Shown here: piece after piece, positions 1-6,644 of the stretch
Position numbering within the stretch: position 1 is the first letter of the stretch
Layout of the letters: every line of letters begins with the position of its first letter
Virus record (IMG/VR): IMGVR_UViG_3300032163_000298
Coordinates: 1 to 44,287 of that record
Reading direction: 5' to 3' (one strand)
DNA: 44,287 bases
Origin: a virus
Translations under genes and position numbers: made by a program
The notes under the pieces: model-generated
Told to the model about the DNA's origin: nothing
Seen by the model: only the letters and a program-made list of their open reading frames with translations
Databases searched by the model: none

Positions 1-174
1 AACAAGACCGAGACTTACACCTTCACCGTTCCGAAGGATTCAGCGCATGAAGACGCGGGAAAGGAAATCGAGAAGACTTTCGAGTATTCCGAATGTCAGG
101 ATGAAGCTGAGGCACTTACGGTAATCCGTGAAAAAAAGTGGTCGGTTCTTGATATGGTGAACAAGGCGTTGAAG
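1..174. repeat. Terminal redundancy, left copy
   Basis: Bases 1-174 match 44114-44287 except at 128 (G) versus 44241 (A). This is either the overlap left when a circular or permuted genome was linearised, or a short direct terminal repeat. The mismatch changes Arg to His in the spanning gene. Confidence 0.95.
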
Positions 175-345
175 GCTAACGCTCGAAGTTCAGCGTATCA
201 GTCGGCAGTCGCAGTCTACAAGCCTTCTGAGATGACTCCCGATGAGGCAAAGGAACGCATGATTCGTGCCTTTGTCCGACAGGGTGTTTCCGAAACTGTC
301 GCTCGTGCTCAGGTTGAAGCATTGCTCGGAACGGTTGGTCAGTAA
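1..345 (+). CDS. First gene of the plus arm, unknown function (3' part)
   Basis: The reading frame is open from base 1 and ends with TAA at 343-345. It continues the frame that starts with ATG at 44105, so the whole protein is about 117 residues once the molecule is closed. It is hydrophilic, with an acidic N-terminal half and a C-terminal stretch (MTPDEAKERMIRAFVRQG) that looks like a helical bundle. I see no known domain. Codons are richer in C and G at the third position than in most neighbours, which suggests high expression. It is followed by a strong inverted repeat at 354-401. As the first gene after the divergent spacer it is probably early. Confidence 0.75.
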   Translation, partial: NKTETYTFTVPKDSAHEDAGKEIEKTFEYSECQDEAEALTVIREKKWSVLDMVNKALKANARSSAYQSAVAVYKPSEMTPDEAKERMIRAFVRQGVSETVARAQVEALLGTVGQ

Positions 346-353
346 GTAAACAC

Positions 354-401
354 GTATCCGGCCTAGGTTATCATACATAACCGTTATCCTAGGCCGGATA
401 C
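354..401. terminator. Perfect 14-bp inverted repeat after the first gene
   Basis: Arms at 354-367 and 388-401 are exact reverse complements over 14 bp, with a 20-base loop. A second hairpin (GGTTAT/ATAACC, 366-382) overlaps the left arm and would compete with it. There is no T-run after the stem, so it is not a textbook intrinsic terminator. It could be a two-way terminator, an mRNA end-stabiliser or a regulated leader for the gene at 425. Confidence 0.6.
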
Positions 402-424
402 ACTCTCATTAGAGGTAAACTAAC

Positions 425-649
425 ATGAGAACTATTCCACAGTATGAAGTTTGGCGTCATTACAAGGTAATCTTTACAGGAACCTTTCGACAGTGCCAAA
501 CTTTTCTAATACAAGCCGATAGTGAGAATCGTAATGAATACGAACCTTGTAACCGTGCTATGTCACGCGGTTATGGACCGAATTATTATAATAGCTTGCG
601 GGGCGCTTGTTGTATGACAGAGTTTGCTTCTATCAAAAGGATAGCATAA
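425..649 (+). CDS. Small early protein, unknown function
   Basis: A 74-residue ORF starting at ATG 425 behind an AGAGG ribosome site (411-415). The protein is polar and aromatic-rich with cysteines at both ends (RQCQ, GACC). I do not recognise it. Its stop overlaps the next start as TAATG, so the two genes are probably translated together. Its leader shares the TCATTAGA(G/A)G.AAACTA motif with the gene at 924. Confidence 0.6.
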   Translation: MRTIPQYEVWRHYKVIFTGTFRQCQTFLIQADSENRNEYEPCNRAMSRGYGPNYYNSLRGACCMTEFASIKRIA

Positions 650-834
650 TGTTACATGGGCGGCAGACTATTACGCGGGAGAATGAACAGATGGAAAAAG
701 AAATACGATTAGAAGTAAACATCACAGCTAATGAGGATTATGTTTACAGTCCTGAAGAACTGATAAGCTATTTCATGTTTGTGTTGGTTAGCTTGACTTT
801 CAAAGTGGATAGCATCAGGGTCATTGAGCCTTAA
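649..834 (+). CDS. Small early protein, unknown function
   Basis: ATG at 649 overlaps the previous stop (TAATG). The product is 61 residues. A charged N-terminal third is followed by a strand-like and hydrophobic segment (YFMFVLVSLTFKV). An upstream start at 607 is possible but lies inside the previous gene. No family recognised. Confidence 0.55.
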   Translation: MLHGRQTITRENEQMEKEIRLEVNITANEDYVYSPEELISYFMFVLVSLTFKVDSIRVIEP

Positions 835-850
835 CACAACTGTACAAAAC

Positions 851-908
851 AAATTGCCTGTCACCTGTTTAGGACAAACTAAACTCCCACAGTGGCGACG
901 GACAATTT
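851..908 (+). promoter_or_regulatory. Nested hairpin leader before the 924 gene
   Basis: Arms 851-862 and 897-908 pair over 12 positions with one mismatch and one G-U. Inside the loop, 867-872 (GTTTAG) pairs perfectly with 879-884 (CTAAAC). The structure fills most of the 89-base gap before the gene and ends where the shared TCATTAGA leader begins. It may be a translational control element or a terminator without a U tract. Confidence 0.4.
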
Positions 909-923
909 CATTAGAAGAAAACT

Positions 924-1118
924 ATGGCATACAATACGGAAGACGGCAGAATCAAAGTATTACAGTTAACAATGGTTCAAATTGATACCTTGTTATCCGT
1001 GGTTACTCAACGCCTGAGAGACATAGACTCCAGTTACTGGACAAAAGAATTATATGCAAAAGAGGAATATAGGGATTTACAAAACGTCAAGAAGAAACTT
1101 CAAGGAGCAGGGACATAA
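924..1118 (+). CDS. Small early protein, predicted helical
   Basis: A 64-residue ORF with ATG at 924 behind AGAAG. Most of it is predicted helical (QIDTLLSVVTQRLRDI, then KEEYRDLQNVKKKL), like many small phage proteins with an early regulatory or host-takeover role. No domain recognised. It is the last gene before the large non-coding region. Confidence 0.6.
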   Translation: MAYNTEDGRIKVLQLTMVQIDTLLSVVTQRLRDIDSSYWTKELYAKEEYRDLQNVKKKLQGAGT

Positions 1119-1178
1119 AAGTTCCCTCCTAGTCCGCGACTGCTTAAAGCGTAAATCCATTCCAAGTAAATCCATTTG

Positions 1179-1193
1179 TTGGGCTGCGCCCAA
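1179..1193 (+). terminator. Short GC-rich hairpin
   Basis: TTGGGC and GCCCAA pair around a TGC loop, 60 bases after the stop of the 924 gene. No T-run follows. It may end or pause transcription before the non-coding region. Confidence 0.35.
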
Positions 1194-1277
1194 ATGATAT
1201 GCTTAAAGTATATCTATATATAATAGAATAGTATTTTAGTTTGTAGATAATACTTCCGCATAGTATACTTTTGGAAC

Positions 1278-1343
1278 CGTTTCGTAGTCAATCCCGTTAC
1301 GTTTCCGGGCCGTTTCCAAGTTCATTCCAATACGTTTCCATTC
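1278..1343 (-). repeat. Left 11-bp-spaced array (GGAAACG on the minus strand)
   Basis: CGTTTCC or a close variant begins at 1278, 1289, 1300, 1311, 1322 and 1333, exactly 11 bases apart. Copies at 1300, 1311 and 1333 are exact. 1278 differs at one base; 1289 and 1322 are degenerate but keep the central pyrimidines. Read on the minus strand the motif is GGAAACG, the same core as the array at 1650. An 11-bp step places every copy on the same DNA face. Confidence 0.7.
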
Positions 1344-1489
1344 TCGGAAATCAGGGCTAAATAGCCTCGATTCAACGACTTAGCCTAACCCGTCCCTCAG
1401 AGGGATAGGTCGATAGGCCACTTAAACCGACCTGTTTAGGTGACAAGATGACAGAGTAGACTTCTGGAATTGAGTGTTCTTGTTATTTA

Positions 1490-1508
1490 TTTTTTTTTTT
1501 TTTTTTTT
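1490..1508. repeat. Run of 19 T
   Basis: A homopolymer of 19 T at the midpoint between the two inverted arrays, followed by an all-A/T segment to 1525. Such a run stiffens or melts DNA and is prone to length change, so its exact length may be uncertain. Confidence 0.9.
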
Positions 1509-1649
1509 AATAACTATATAATATAATGGAAAGGCATAGCAATAGTGTCCTAAATTCAGGTCATCTAATAGGGTTATCCCAGGCTAGGCTGAGGGAGGGA
1601 GGAACGCCTAACTCATTGAATCGAAAGGATTTAGGTCCAAAAACTGAAC

Positions 1650-1704
1650 ATGGAAAGTCAATGGAAAGCCAATGGAAAGACAATGGAAACGACATGGAAA
1701 TACT
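1650..1704 (+). repeat. Right 11-bp-spaced array (ATGGAAA)
   Basis: ATGGAAA starts at 1650, 1661, 1672, 1683 and 1694, exactly 11 bases apart. The first three fit ATGGAAAGNCA, and a lone perfect copy of that form lies at 1526-1536. The 1683 copy (ATGGAAACG) is identical to the reverse complement of 1333-1341 in the left array. Same-motif arrays in opposite orientation imply one protein binding both sides. Confidence 0.85.
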
Positions 1705-1843
1705 TACGAAATCATTATATAATAAAAGTAATTCATATGATTAGATAGTGTTTTGGATAGTATAATTATAGAAGTGTCCACATTTGAGGACAGTGACACT
1801 AATTATTGTCACATCTGCCATAATTTGTCAGGTCTAATACCAT

Positions 1844-1875
1844 ATATAGGCGTCAAGGAATTGACACCCCTATAT
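1844..1875. promoter_or_regulatory. Operator-like imperfect inverted repeat
   Basis: ATATAGG-CGTCAA (1844-1856) faces TTGACACCCCTATAT (1861-1875) across GGAA. The arms match except for a two-base length difference and one transition. The right arm contains a consensus -35 hexamer TTGACA (1861-1866), so a bound repressor could block a promoter here. Confidence 0.4.
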
Positions 1876-1918
1876 CTTGTGGCCTAGGGTTCGGCACGCG
1901 TCTTGCATTAAAGTCAGT

Positions 1919-1946
1919 ATGACAATTCTTAGTTCACTGGTATAAT
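1919..1946 (+). promoter_or_regulatory. Sigma-70-like promoter for the 1960 operon
   Basis: ATGACA (1919-1924, five of six to TTGACA), a 16-base spacer and a perfect TATAAT (1941-1946) with an extended TGG before it. The predicted start lies only a few bases before the ribosome site GAAGGAAAC, so the leader would be very short. It likely drives the long replication operon. Confidence 0.6.
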
Positions 1947-1959
1947 AGAAGGAAACTAT

Positions 1960-2172
1960 GTGGCCTACATACTTCACTATTGGGAAACTAGCCCGAACGA
2001 CAAAGAAACTCATTACGAATTAAAACACATTGCATTGAAATCAGTTAATGAAGTATTCCCTCTAAGTCTCGAACACAATCGGCCGGCTAACTGTAGTCTA
2101 ATTACATTAGACAGGTCCAATAAACAAAACAACATTGAAAAGATTGTATGGTGGAGAAAACTATATGATTAA
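1960..2172 (+). CDS. Small protein, unknown function
   Basis: 70 residues from GTG at 1960, eight bases after AAGGAAAC. An ATG at 1958 is in another frame and gives only 21 codons. The leader and first residues (MAY) resemble the gene at 924, where the ATG is directly followed by GCATAC. A two-base difference may therefore have moved the start from ATG to GTG. The C-terminal part overlaps the next gene by 8 bases. Confidence 0.55.
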   Translation: MAYILHYWETSPNDKETHYELKHIALKSVNEVFPLSLEHNRPANCSLITLDRSNKQNNIEKIVWWRKLYD

Positions 2173-2323
2173 CTATTACGTAATTCATCGTAACCAAACG
2201 AATCCCTCGCGCCTGGATTACGTGGGATTTGCATATTGGTTTGAAGCCCAACATTTCTATGATAAACTTGGATTTTGGGGTTTATGCATAGTCGATTCAA
2301 TTCACTCGATTGTAATTCACTAA
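2165..2323 (+). CDS. Small aromatic-rich protein, unknown
   Basis: ATG at 2165 follows GGAGAAAAC. The product is 52 residues, rich in Tyr, Phe and Trp (YWFEAQHFYDKLGFWG). Upstream in-frame TTG at 2135 is less likely. Probably translated with the preceding gene. No family recognised. Confidence 0.5.
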   Translation: MINYYVIHRNQTNPSRLDYVGFAYWFEAQHFYDKLGFWGLCIVDSIHSIVIH

Positions 2324-2335
2324 AAGGAAACTGTA

Positions 2336-3196
2336 ATGAATCATACATTTAATCCTTCACCATTAAATACCGATAATTGTAGTATATGTCGGTATTCAGA
2401 ACATCAACACTCATCCGAAGCCATATGTGAAGCTTGTCCTAATGTCGGAGTAGTTGAACAATATAAGGGAATTAATGCCCCTGAAATGTTACTATGCCGA
2501 GAATGCATTGCCAAAGAAAAGGCTAGAGAACAAGATTTCATTGAATATGCATTAAAGTATCAGACTCCTGAATTACAAAATGAAAGACTTGAGACTCATC
2601 GAATGAATGAAGCATTGAAAGCGGCATCTAAGATAGATGAATCTGTAACTGTTACTACAGATTTATTCAATGCAAAGACTGTCGCAATTCTGGAATTAAA
2701 ATCCATTATTGACGCGGATCCTGAAATTGAAAACAAGAATTACAAGTTAGCTGAAATTTTAGCCGATAGACAGAAACATTTCTCGAAAATCATTTTTGAT
2801 AAGAATCAAGAATTGATTGAGGCTCATAATTCTCAGAAGGCTATTCAGTCCTATCTTAATACTCTCGCCAATAAACTCCATTCAGAAGAACGTGAGAAAC
2901 TCAAGTTACAAGATTTGAACTACAAGCCTGATACAACTAAGATTGCCAAACCAAAAGTCATTAAGACTGTTGGAACTGGTATGAAAAAAGAGTCTGTCGC
3001 TGAAGTTAGAAAAGCTTTGAATGAATTGAATAAAGAACTTGGAACTGATTTCCCAGAATTTGTTATTGCAACGATGATGTTAAGTAAGAAACTTTCATTA
3101 GAAGGTGCTATCAATAAACTTCGATTAATGACTAAAGAATCTAAGTCAATAGATAGAAAAGATGATGATGATACGCCTACTCCCGTTCTAGCATAG
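2336..3196 (+). CDS. Zinc-finger plus coiled-coil phage protein
   Basis: 286 residues, ATG behind AAAAGGAAAC. The N-terminal 60 residues carry CxxC-type pairs (CSIC near 16, CEAC near 31, CREC near 54), probably binding zinc. Residues 85-200 are long charged helices, followed by a basic linker and a helical C-terminal domain ending in an acidic tail. The position just before the helicase gene suggests a role in early DNA metabolism, but this is inference only. Confidence 0.7.
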   Translation: MNHTFNPSPLNTDNCSICRYSEHQHSSEAICEACPNVGVVEQYKGINAPEMLLCRECIAKEKAREQDFIEYALKYQTPELQNERLETHRMNEALKAASKIDESVTVTTDLFNAKTVAILELKSIIDADPEIENKNYKLAEILADRQKHFSKIIFDKNQELIEAHNSQKAIQSYLNTLANKLHSEEREKLKLQDLNYKPDTTKIAKPKVIKTVGTGMKKESVAEVRKALNELNKELGTDFPEFVIATMMLSKKLSLEGAINKLRLMTKESKSIDRKDDDDTPTPVLA

Positions 3197-3243
3197 GGCT
3201 GAAAAATGAAAATTTTTTAAATGATAGAATAAAGAAATTAATT

Positions 3244-3762
3244 ATGTGCCTACCAAATTTCAAAGAATTTCAGCAAATCGATAAATCAAATCCATTAATT
3301 GGATACAGAGTATGGCGCAATCCAATTCTCCCAAAATCACTGGATTTAATGGGTGAAAATAAAAATTATATTTGGGCATTAGATGAATCTATTAAAGGTC
3401 ATGAAGTCTTAAAAATTAATTCGGGTCTATACGCTTATAATAATTATAATTATAATAATTATAATAATTATAATAATAATTATAATTATTATTATAATTA
3501 TAATTATTATAGTTATTATTATAATTATAATTATTATTATTATACAGGAATTATTAAACAATGGGGCAAAACAGCTATTCATTTAACTGGACAGCGTTCT
3601 GAATTTGCTAAAATTGAAACTTTATTTACAATTAAAGAATCAGATATAACCAGAGATACGAAATTTATTAATTGGGTTAAAGAATTTAATAGACTAATAA
3701 TTGAAATCGCTAATAGGTATGAAGCTAATACTATTCATTGGCAGGATTTTTGTAAAATCTAA
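3244..3762 (+). CDS. GLYAY/WGK-type protein with a Tyr-Asn repeat insert
   Basis: 172 residues. The N-terminal part has GYRVWR (20-25) and the C-terminal half has QWGKTAIHLTGQRSEFAKI (106-124). I recall this pattern (GYRxW, GIYAY, LWG, GYRAEYA) from uncharacterised proteins of phages and actinobacteria; function unknown. Between the two, residues 65-100 consist only of Tyr and Asn with one Ser. The insert sits where the family has a loop of variable length, so the fold is probably intact. No overlap with neighbours. An unusually AT-rich gene. Confidence 0.75.
   Translation: MCLPNFKEFQQIDKSNPLIGYRVWRNPILPKSLDLMGENKNYIWALDESIKGHEVLKINSGLYAYNNYNYNNYNNYNNNYNYYYNYNYYSYYYNYNYYYYTGIIKQWGKTAIHLTGQRSEFAKIETLFTIKESDITRDTKFINWVKEFNRLIIEIANRYEANTIHWQDFCKI
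3436..3543 (+). repeat. TAT/AAT codon microsatellite inside a gene
   Basis: 108 bases made only of TAT and AAT codons except one AGT; one G in the whole stretch and no C. It keeps the frame because every unit is a codon. Slippage would change length by whole residues. Confidence 0.95.
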
Positions 3763-3805
3763 ATTAACAATTCATTAAAAATAAATAATAGAATGAGTGA
3801 AACGA

Positions 3806-5926
3806 ATGGAAAGAAATCAAGCAACTAAATTTCTTCGAGAAGAATTAGATAAGTATTCACTCCAATCATGGTCTATCAGACTATCAACTAATCCAAATGA
3901 TAATTTCTTAGGCATCTGTTTAGGAAAAGATAAGTGCATTATGTTAAATGCACATCACATTGGTATTCATCCCACTGAAGATGTAATCAATACCATTTTA
4001 CATGAAGTGGCACATGCTATTGTAGGGACTATACATCAACATGATGAAGTATGGGCTGCTAAGGCTAAAGAAATAGGTTGTACTAATACTTTACCATGTT
4101 CTCATCTTAGTTTAAGCCCTGCTATTATAGATGCAATTAGGTTAGGTCAATCTGTCAAAATTACATTCGAGGAAGAACATCATGTAATTCGTCGGCCTAA
4201 ATATGAAATTACTTTACAGGATAAATGTCCTGATTGTGGTAAGGTTGCAAAAGAACGATGGACTGTAGAAACTACTAATAAGAATGGTGATACAGTCAAA
4301 CTAATTACACTAGAATGTTTTCATGTAATTACTAAAGTAATCCCTCGCGGAACTAAATTTGAGGAATTAGTTAGTAATTGGTGGAAGCCTGAAATTGCAG
4401 CATGTAAGCATAAGTGGACTAAAACTCAATGTGATAATTGTGGCGAATACAGGCTAATGAAATTTCAAGTTGAAGCTTGTTTCTTTGCCGAAGGTGCAAT
4501 GGGTTCTAGTAAAGGTGTAGGACTATTCCATGATACTGGTTTAGGCAAGACAGTCATGGGATTAGGCTACATTCATTTCCATCCTGCTAGAACATTGTAT
4601 GTAGTTAAGTCTGCCATTAAATTCCAATGGTCTAAGCAGATTACAAAGTGGCTTGGACCTAAATTTATGGCTCAAATTATTGAAACTAGCCGAGATTATG
4701 TCTTTCCTAATCTCAATTCTTATATCATTAGTTATGACCTATTAAAGAGATTCAATAAAGAGAAATTAGCAGAACTAGACATTAAATATGTAGTTCTTGA
4801 TGAATGCCAACAAATTAGTAATCCAGATTCCAATAGAACACAGCAACTTAGGAAACTGGTCAATAATCAAGACATTAAAGTAATAGCTTTATCCGCTACA
4901 CCTTGGAAGAATCGGGGTTCTGAATTCTTCCCTATCTTAAACATACTCAATCCTACAAAGTTTTGGAGTTATCAACACTTCATTGATACTTGGATTGAAT
5001 ACTATTGGCATGGTGATAAAAGGAAAATGGGCGGCATTAAGAATGTTGCCAAATTTAAAGAGTATGTTGGAGATTTCATCATTCGCCGAGAATACAATGA
5101 AGTAATGGATGAATTTCCTGAAGTCAATCGCATGAAACTAAACATGCAGATGGACAATATCTTACAAGAACAATATGATGATGCTGAGGATGACTTTGTA
5201 AATTGGTATAATCAGTTTATTATTGATGGAACTGAAGGACAAGTCAATAGTATTCAAATATTAGCTCAACTTGCTAGGGCAAGACATATTGTTGGATTAG
5301 CTAAGATACCAGCTACAGTCGGATTTATTGAAGAATTTATTGATACTACAGATAGAAGTATCGTAGTCTTTGTTCATCATAAAGATGTTGGTATTCACCT
5401 ATTACAAGAATTGAAGAGAGTTCTTCCTTCTAATGTAGTAGTTGAATCTCTCACATCAGCTAATACAGATGAAGAAAAGAATAAAATTGCAGAAAGATTT
5501 GGAATTAGACAGACTGTATTAGTAGCATCAACACTTGCATGCGGCGAAGGTGTAGACGGATTACAGAAAGGATGCGATTCCATATTACATGAAAGACAAT
5601 GGAATCCAGCTAATGAAGACCAAGCTACACCGGGTAGATTTCGTAGAATTGGTCAAATGAGTAAGTCAGTTAATATCACTTGTGTTGAAGCTGATGGAAC
5701 CTGCGACCAAGATTTAGATGGAATTGTAGAACAGAAAAGACTTAGTTTCCATCAAACTATGAATAAGGGTGAAGCTCCATCATGGCGACAGGATGATATT
5801 GCGAAAGAACTTGCAAATAGAATTATTGAAAAACATAAATTGAAAAATAAAGGTAAAACTCCTAAATCCACTGTTAAGCCAGTAGTCAGTTCATTGATGG
5901 AGAATATCAATTATGAAATCCAATAA
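3806..5926 (+). CDS. SprT-like metalloprotease fused to SNF2-family helicase
   Basis: About 706 residues from ATG 3806 (GTG at 3797 would add three). Residues 60-95 contain HEVAHAI (66-72) and a third histidine at 79 in HDEVW, the SprT zinc-protease pattern. Two CxxC ribbons follow (CPDC near 141; CKHK/CDNC near 200-212), as in SprT zinc ribbons. From about 240 there is an SF2 helicase: DTGLGKT (Walker A), LDECQ (Walker B, not DEAH), SATPW (motif III) and QATPGRFRRIGQ (motif VI). SprT proteases cut proteins crosslinked to DNA and SNF2 enzymes move along duplex DNA. The fusion suggests removal of DNA-bound or crosslinked proteins during phage replication. The protease role is inferred. Confidence 0.85.
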   Translation: MERNQATKFLREELDKYSLQSWSIRLSTNPNDNFLGICLGKDKCIMLNAHHIGIHPTEDVINTILHEVAHAIVGTIHQHDEVWAAKAKEIGCTNTLPCSHLSLSPAIIDAIRLGQSVKITFEEEHHVIRRPKYEITLQDKCPDCGKVAKERWTVETTNKNGDTVKLITLECFHVITKVIPRGTKFEELVSNWWKPEIAACKHKWTKTQCDNCGEYRLMKFQVEACFFAEGAMGSSKGVGLFHDTGLGKTVMGLGYIHFHPARTLYVVKSAIKFQWSKQITKWLGPKFMAQIIETSRDYVFPNLNSYIISYDLLKRFNKEKLAELDIKYVVLDECQQISNPDSNRTQQLRKLVNNQDIKVIALSATPWKNRGSEFFPILNILNPTKFWSYQHFIDTWIEYYWHGDKRKMGGIKNVAKFKEYVGDFIIRREYNEVMDEFPEVNRMKLNMQMDNILQEQYDDAEDDFVNWYNQFIIDGTEGQVNSIQILAQLARARHIVGLAKIPATVGFIEEFIDTTDRSIVVFVHHKDVGIHLLQELKRVLPSNVVVESLTSANTDEEKNKIAERFGIRQTVLVASTLACGEGVDGLQKGCDSILHERQWNPANEDQATPGRFRRIGQMSKSVNITCVEADGTCDQDLDGIVEQKRLSFHQTMNKGEAPSWRQDDIAKELANRIIEKHKLKNKGKTPKSTVKPVVSSLMENINYEIQ

Positions 5927-6149
5927 TGAATTGTTCAATGATTATTTTAAAAATGAGTGCCATAATTTATCAGAAATGAGAGAAGAAATGATAACTAAAA
6001 CAATGTTAAAACTAGAATATGCATTTCGGGATAAGGATATTCAAATTACTCGTTTCTTTACAGACCCCAACGAATTGTGGAAACATTTATCTACAAACAT
6101 TAATGATGTAGATAAATGGGTCATAACTACTGTTGAATATCAGGATTGA
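5913..6149 (+). CDS. Small protein, unknown
   Basis: 78 residues; the start overlaps the helicase stop by 14 bases. Acidic, mostly helical in the first half, with strand-like ends. No motif recognised. Carried in the replication operon. Confidence 0.65.
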   Translation: MKSNNELFNDYFKNECHNLSEMREEMITKTMLKLEYAFRDKDIQITRFFTDPNELWKHLSTNINDVDKWVITTVEYQD

Positions 6150-6151
6150 TT

Positions 6152-6343
6152 ATGATTATCAAAAAATCAGCAAGTTGGATAAATGATTATGAAATTTGGG
6201 CCTATAATAGAATACAATCTACTGAAACAGATAAATTAAATGAAAGATTAGAATATATTTTAAAATTAAGAGATGAAATTAATAAACAAATTCAGATTGA
6301 AATTGATGCCATCTATGATGTCGTTTCCAAAAGGAATCAGTAA
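6152..6343 (+). CDS. Small helical protein, unknown
   Basis: ATG at 6152 behind CAGGA (6141-6145); an upstream TTG at 6146 is less likely. 63 residues, the second half a single charged helix (RLEYILKLRDEINKQIQIE) able to form a coiled coil. Its stop overlaps the next start as TAATG. Confidence 0.6.
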   Translation: MIIKKSASWINDYEIWAYNRIQSTETDKLNERLEYILKLRDEINKQIQIEIDAIYDVVSKRNQ

Positions 6344-6522
6344 TGATAATTTCACTAAAATTAACTACAGCTGAATGGATTTGGATTCGTGAAATGTTAA
6401 AAAATTGCTTATGTAGTCCCACAAGTTGTTTTACCATAAAAGAATATGAAGCCACTCGTAAACTAATTGATGCTACAGAAAATGCAAAAGAAATCAATAT
6501 GTATATTCATAGGGATAAATAA
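6343..6522 (+). CDS. Small protein, unknown
   Basis: 59 residues between two TAATG overlaps, which supports it as a real coupled gene. Contains a CLCSPTSC cysteine cluster (22-29) between helical parts. No family recognised. Confidence 0.55.
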   Translation: MIISLKLTTAEWIWIREMLKNCLCSPTSCFTIKEYEATRKLIDATENAKEINMYIHRDK

Positions 6523-6644
6523 TGGATGTATTAGATATTATATTCATAGTTCTCCTATTTCATATTGCCGGTAATATTTACGGTAATTACAAAATAATTA
6601 AACTACTCCAGAAACTTACGGAATTTAATGATGAAGCCAATTGA
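6522..6644 (+). CDS. 40-residue membrane protein
   Basis: TAATG-coupled to the previous gene. Residues 4-20 (LDIIFIVLLFHIAGNIY) form one probable membrane helix, then a short basic tail. It overlaps the next gene by 17 bases. Function unknown. Confidence 0.5.
   Translation: MDVLDIIFIVLLFHIAGNIYGNYKIIKLLQKLTEFNDEAN

Larger units (their letters stand above)
1119..1959. other. Non-coding region with origin or partition-like features
   Basis: About 840 bases without a convincing gene. In order it holds a 10-bp direct repeat (GTAAATCCAT at 1151 and 1166), a GC hairpin (1179-1193), an AT-rich stretch (1200-1265), an 11-bp-spaced array (1278-1343), a hairpin TCCCT/AGGGA (1393-1405), 19 T in a row (1490-1508), an AT-rich segment (1509-1525), a single motif copy (1526-1536), a second 11-bp-spaced array in the opposite orientation (1650-1704), operator-like inverted repeats (1773-1799, 1844-1875) and a promoter (1919-1946). 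Helically phased repeats next to AT-rich DNA are typical of replication origins and of partition sites. Confidence 0.55.

Noticed and set aside
1278-1704. CRISPR array
   Set aside because: Units are 11 bases apart with no unique spacers of CRISPR length.
1526-1744. 72-codon open frame in the non-coding region
   Set aside because: It runs through the 11-bp repeat array, so its translated motif is a by-product of the repeats, and there is no ribosome site.
3436-3543. Diversity-generating retroelement target
   Set aside because: No reverse transcriptase or template repeat was found; the tract is a simple TAT/AAT microsatellite.
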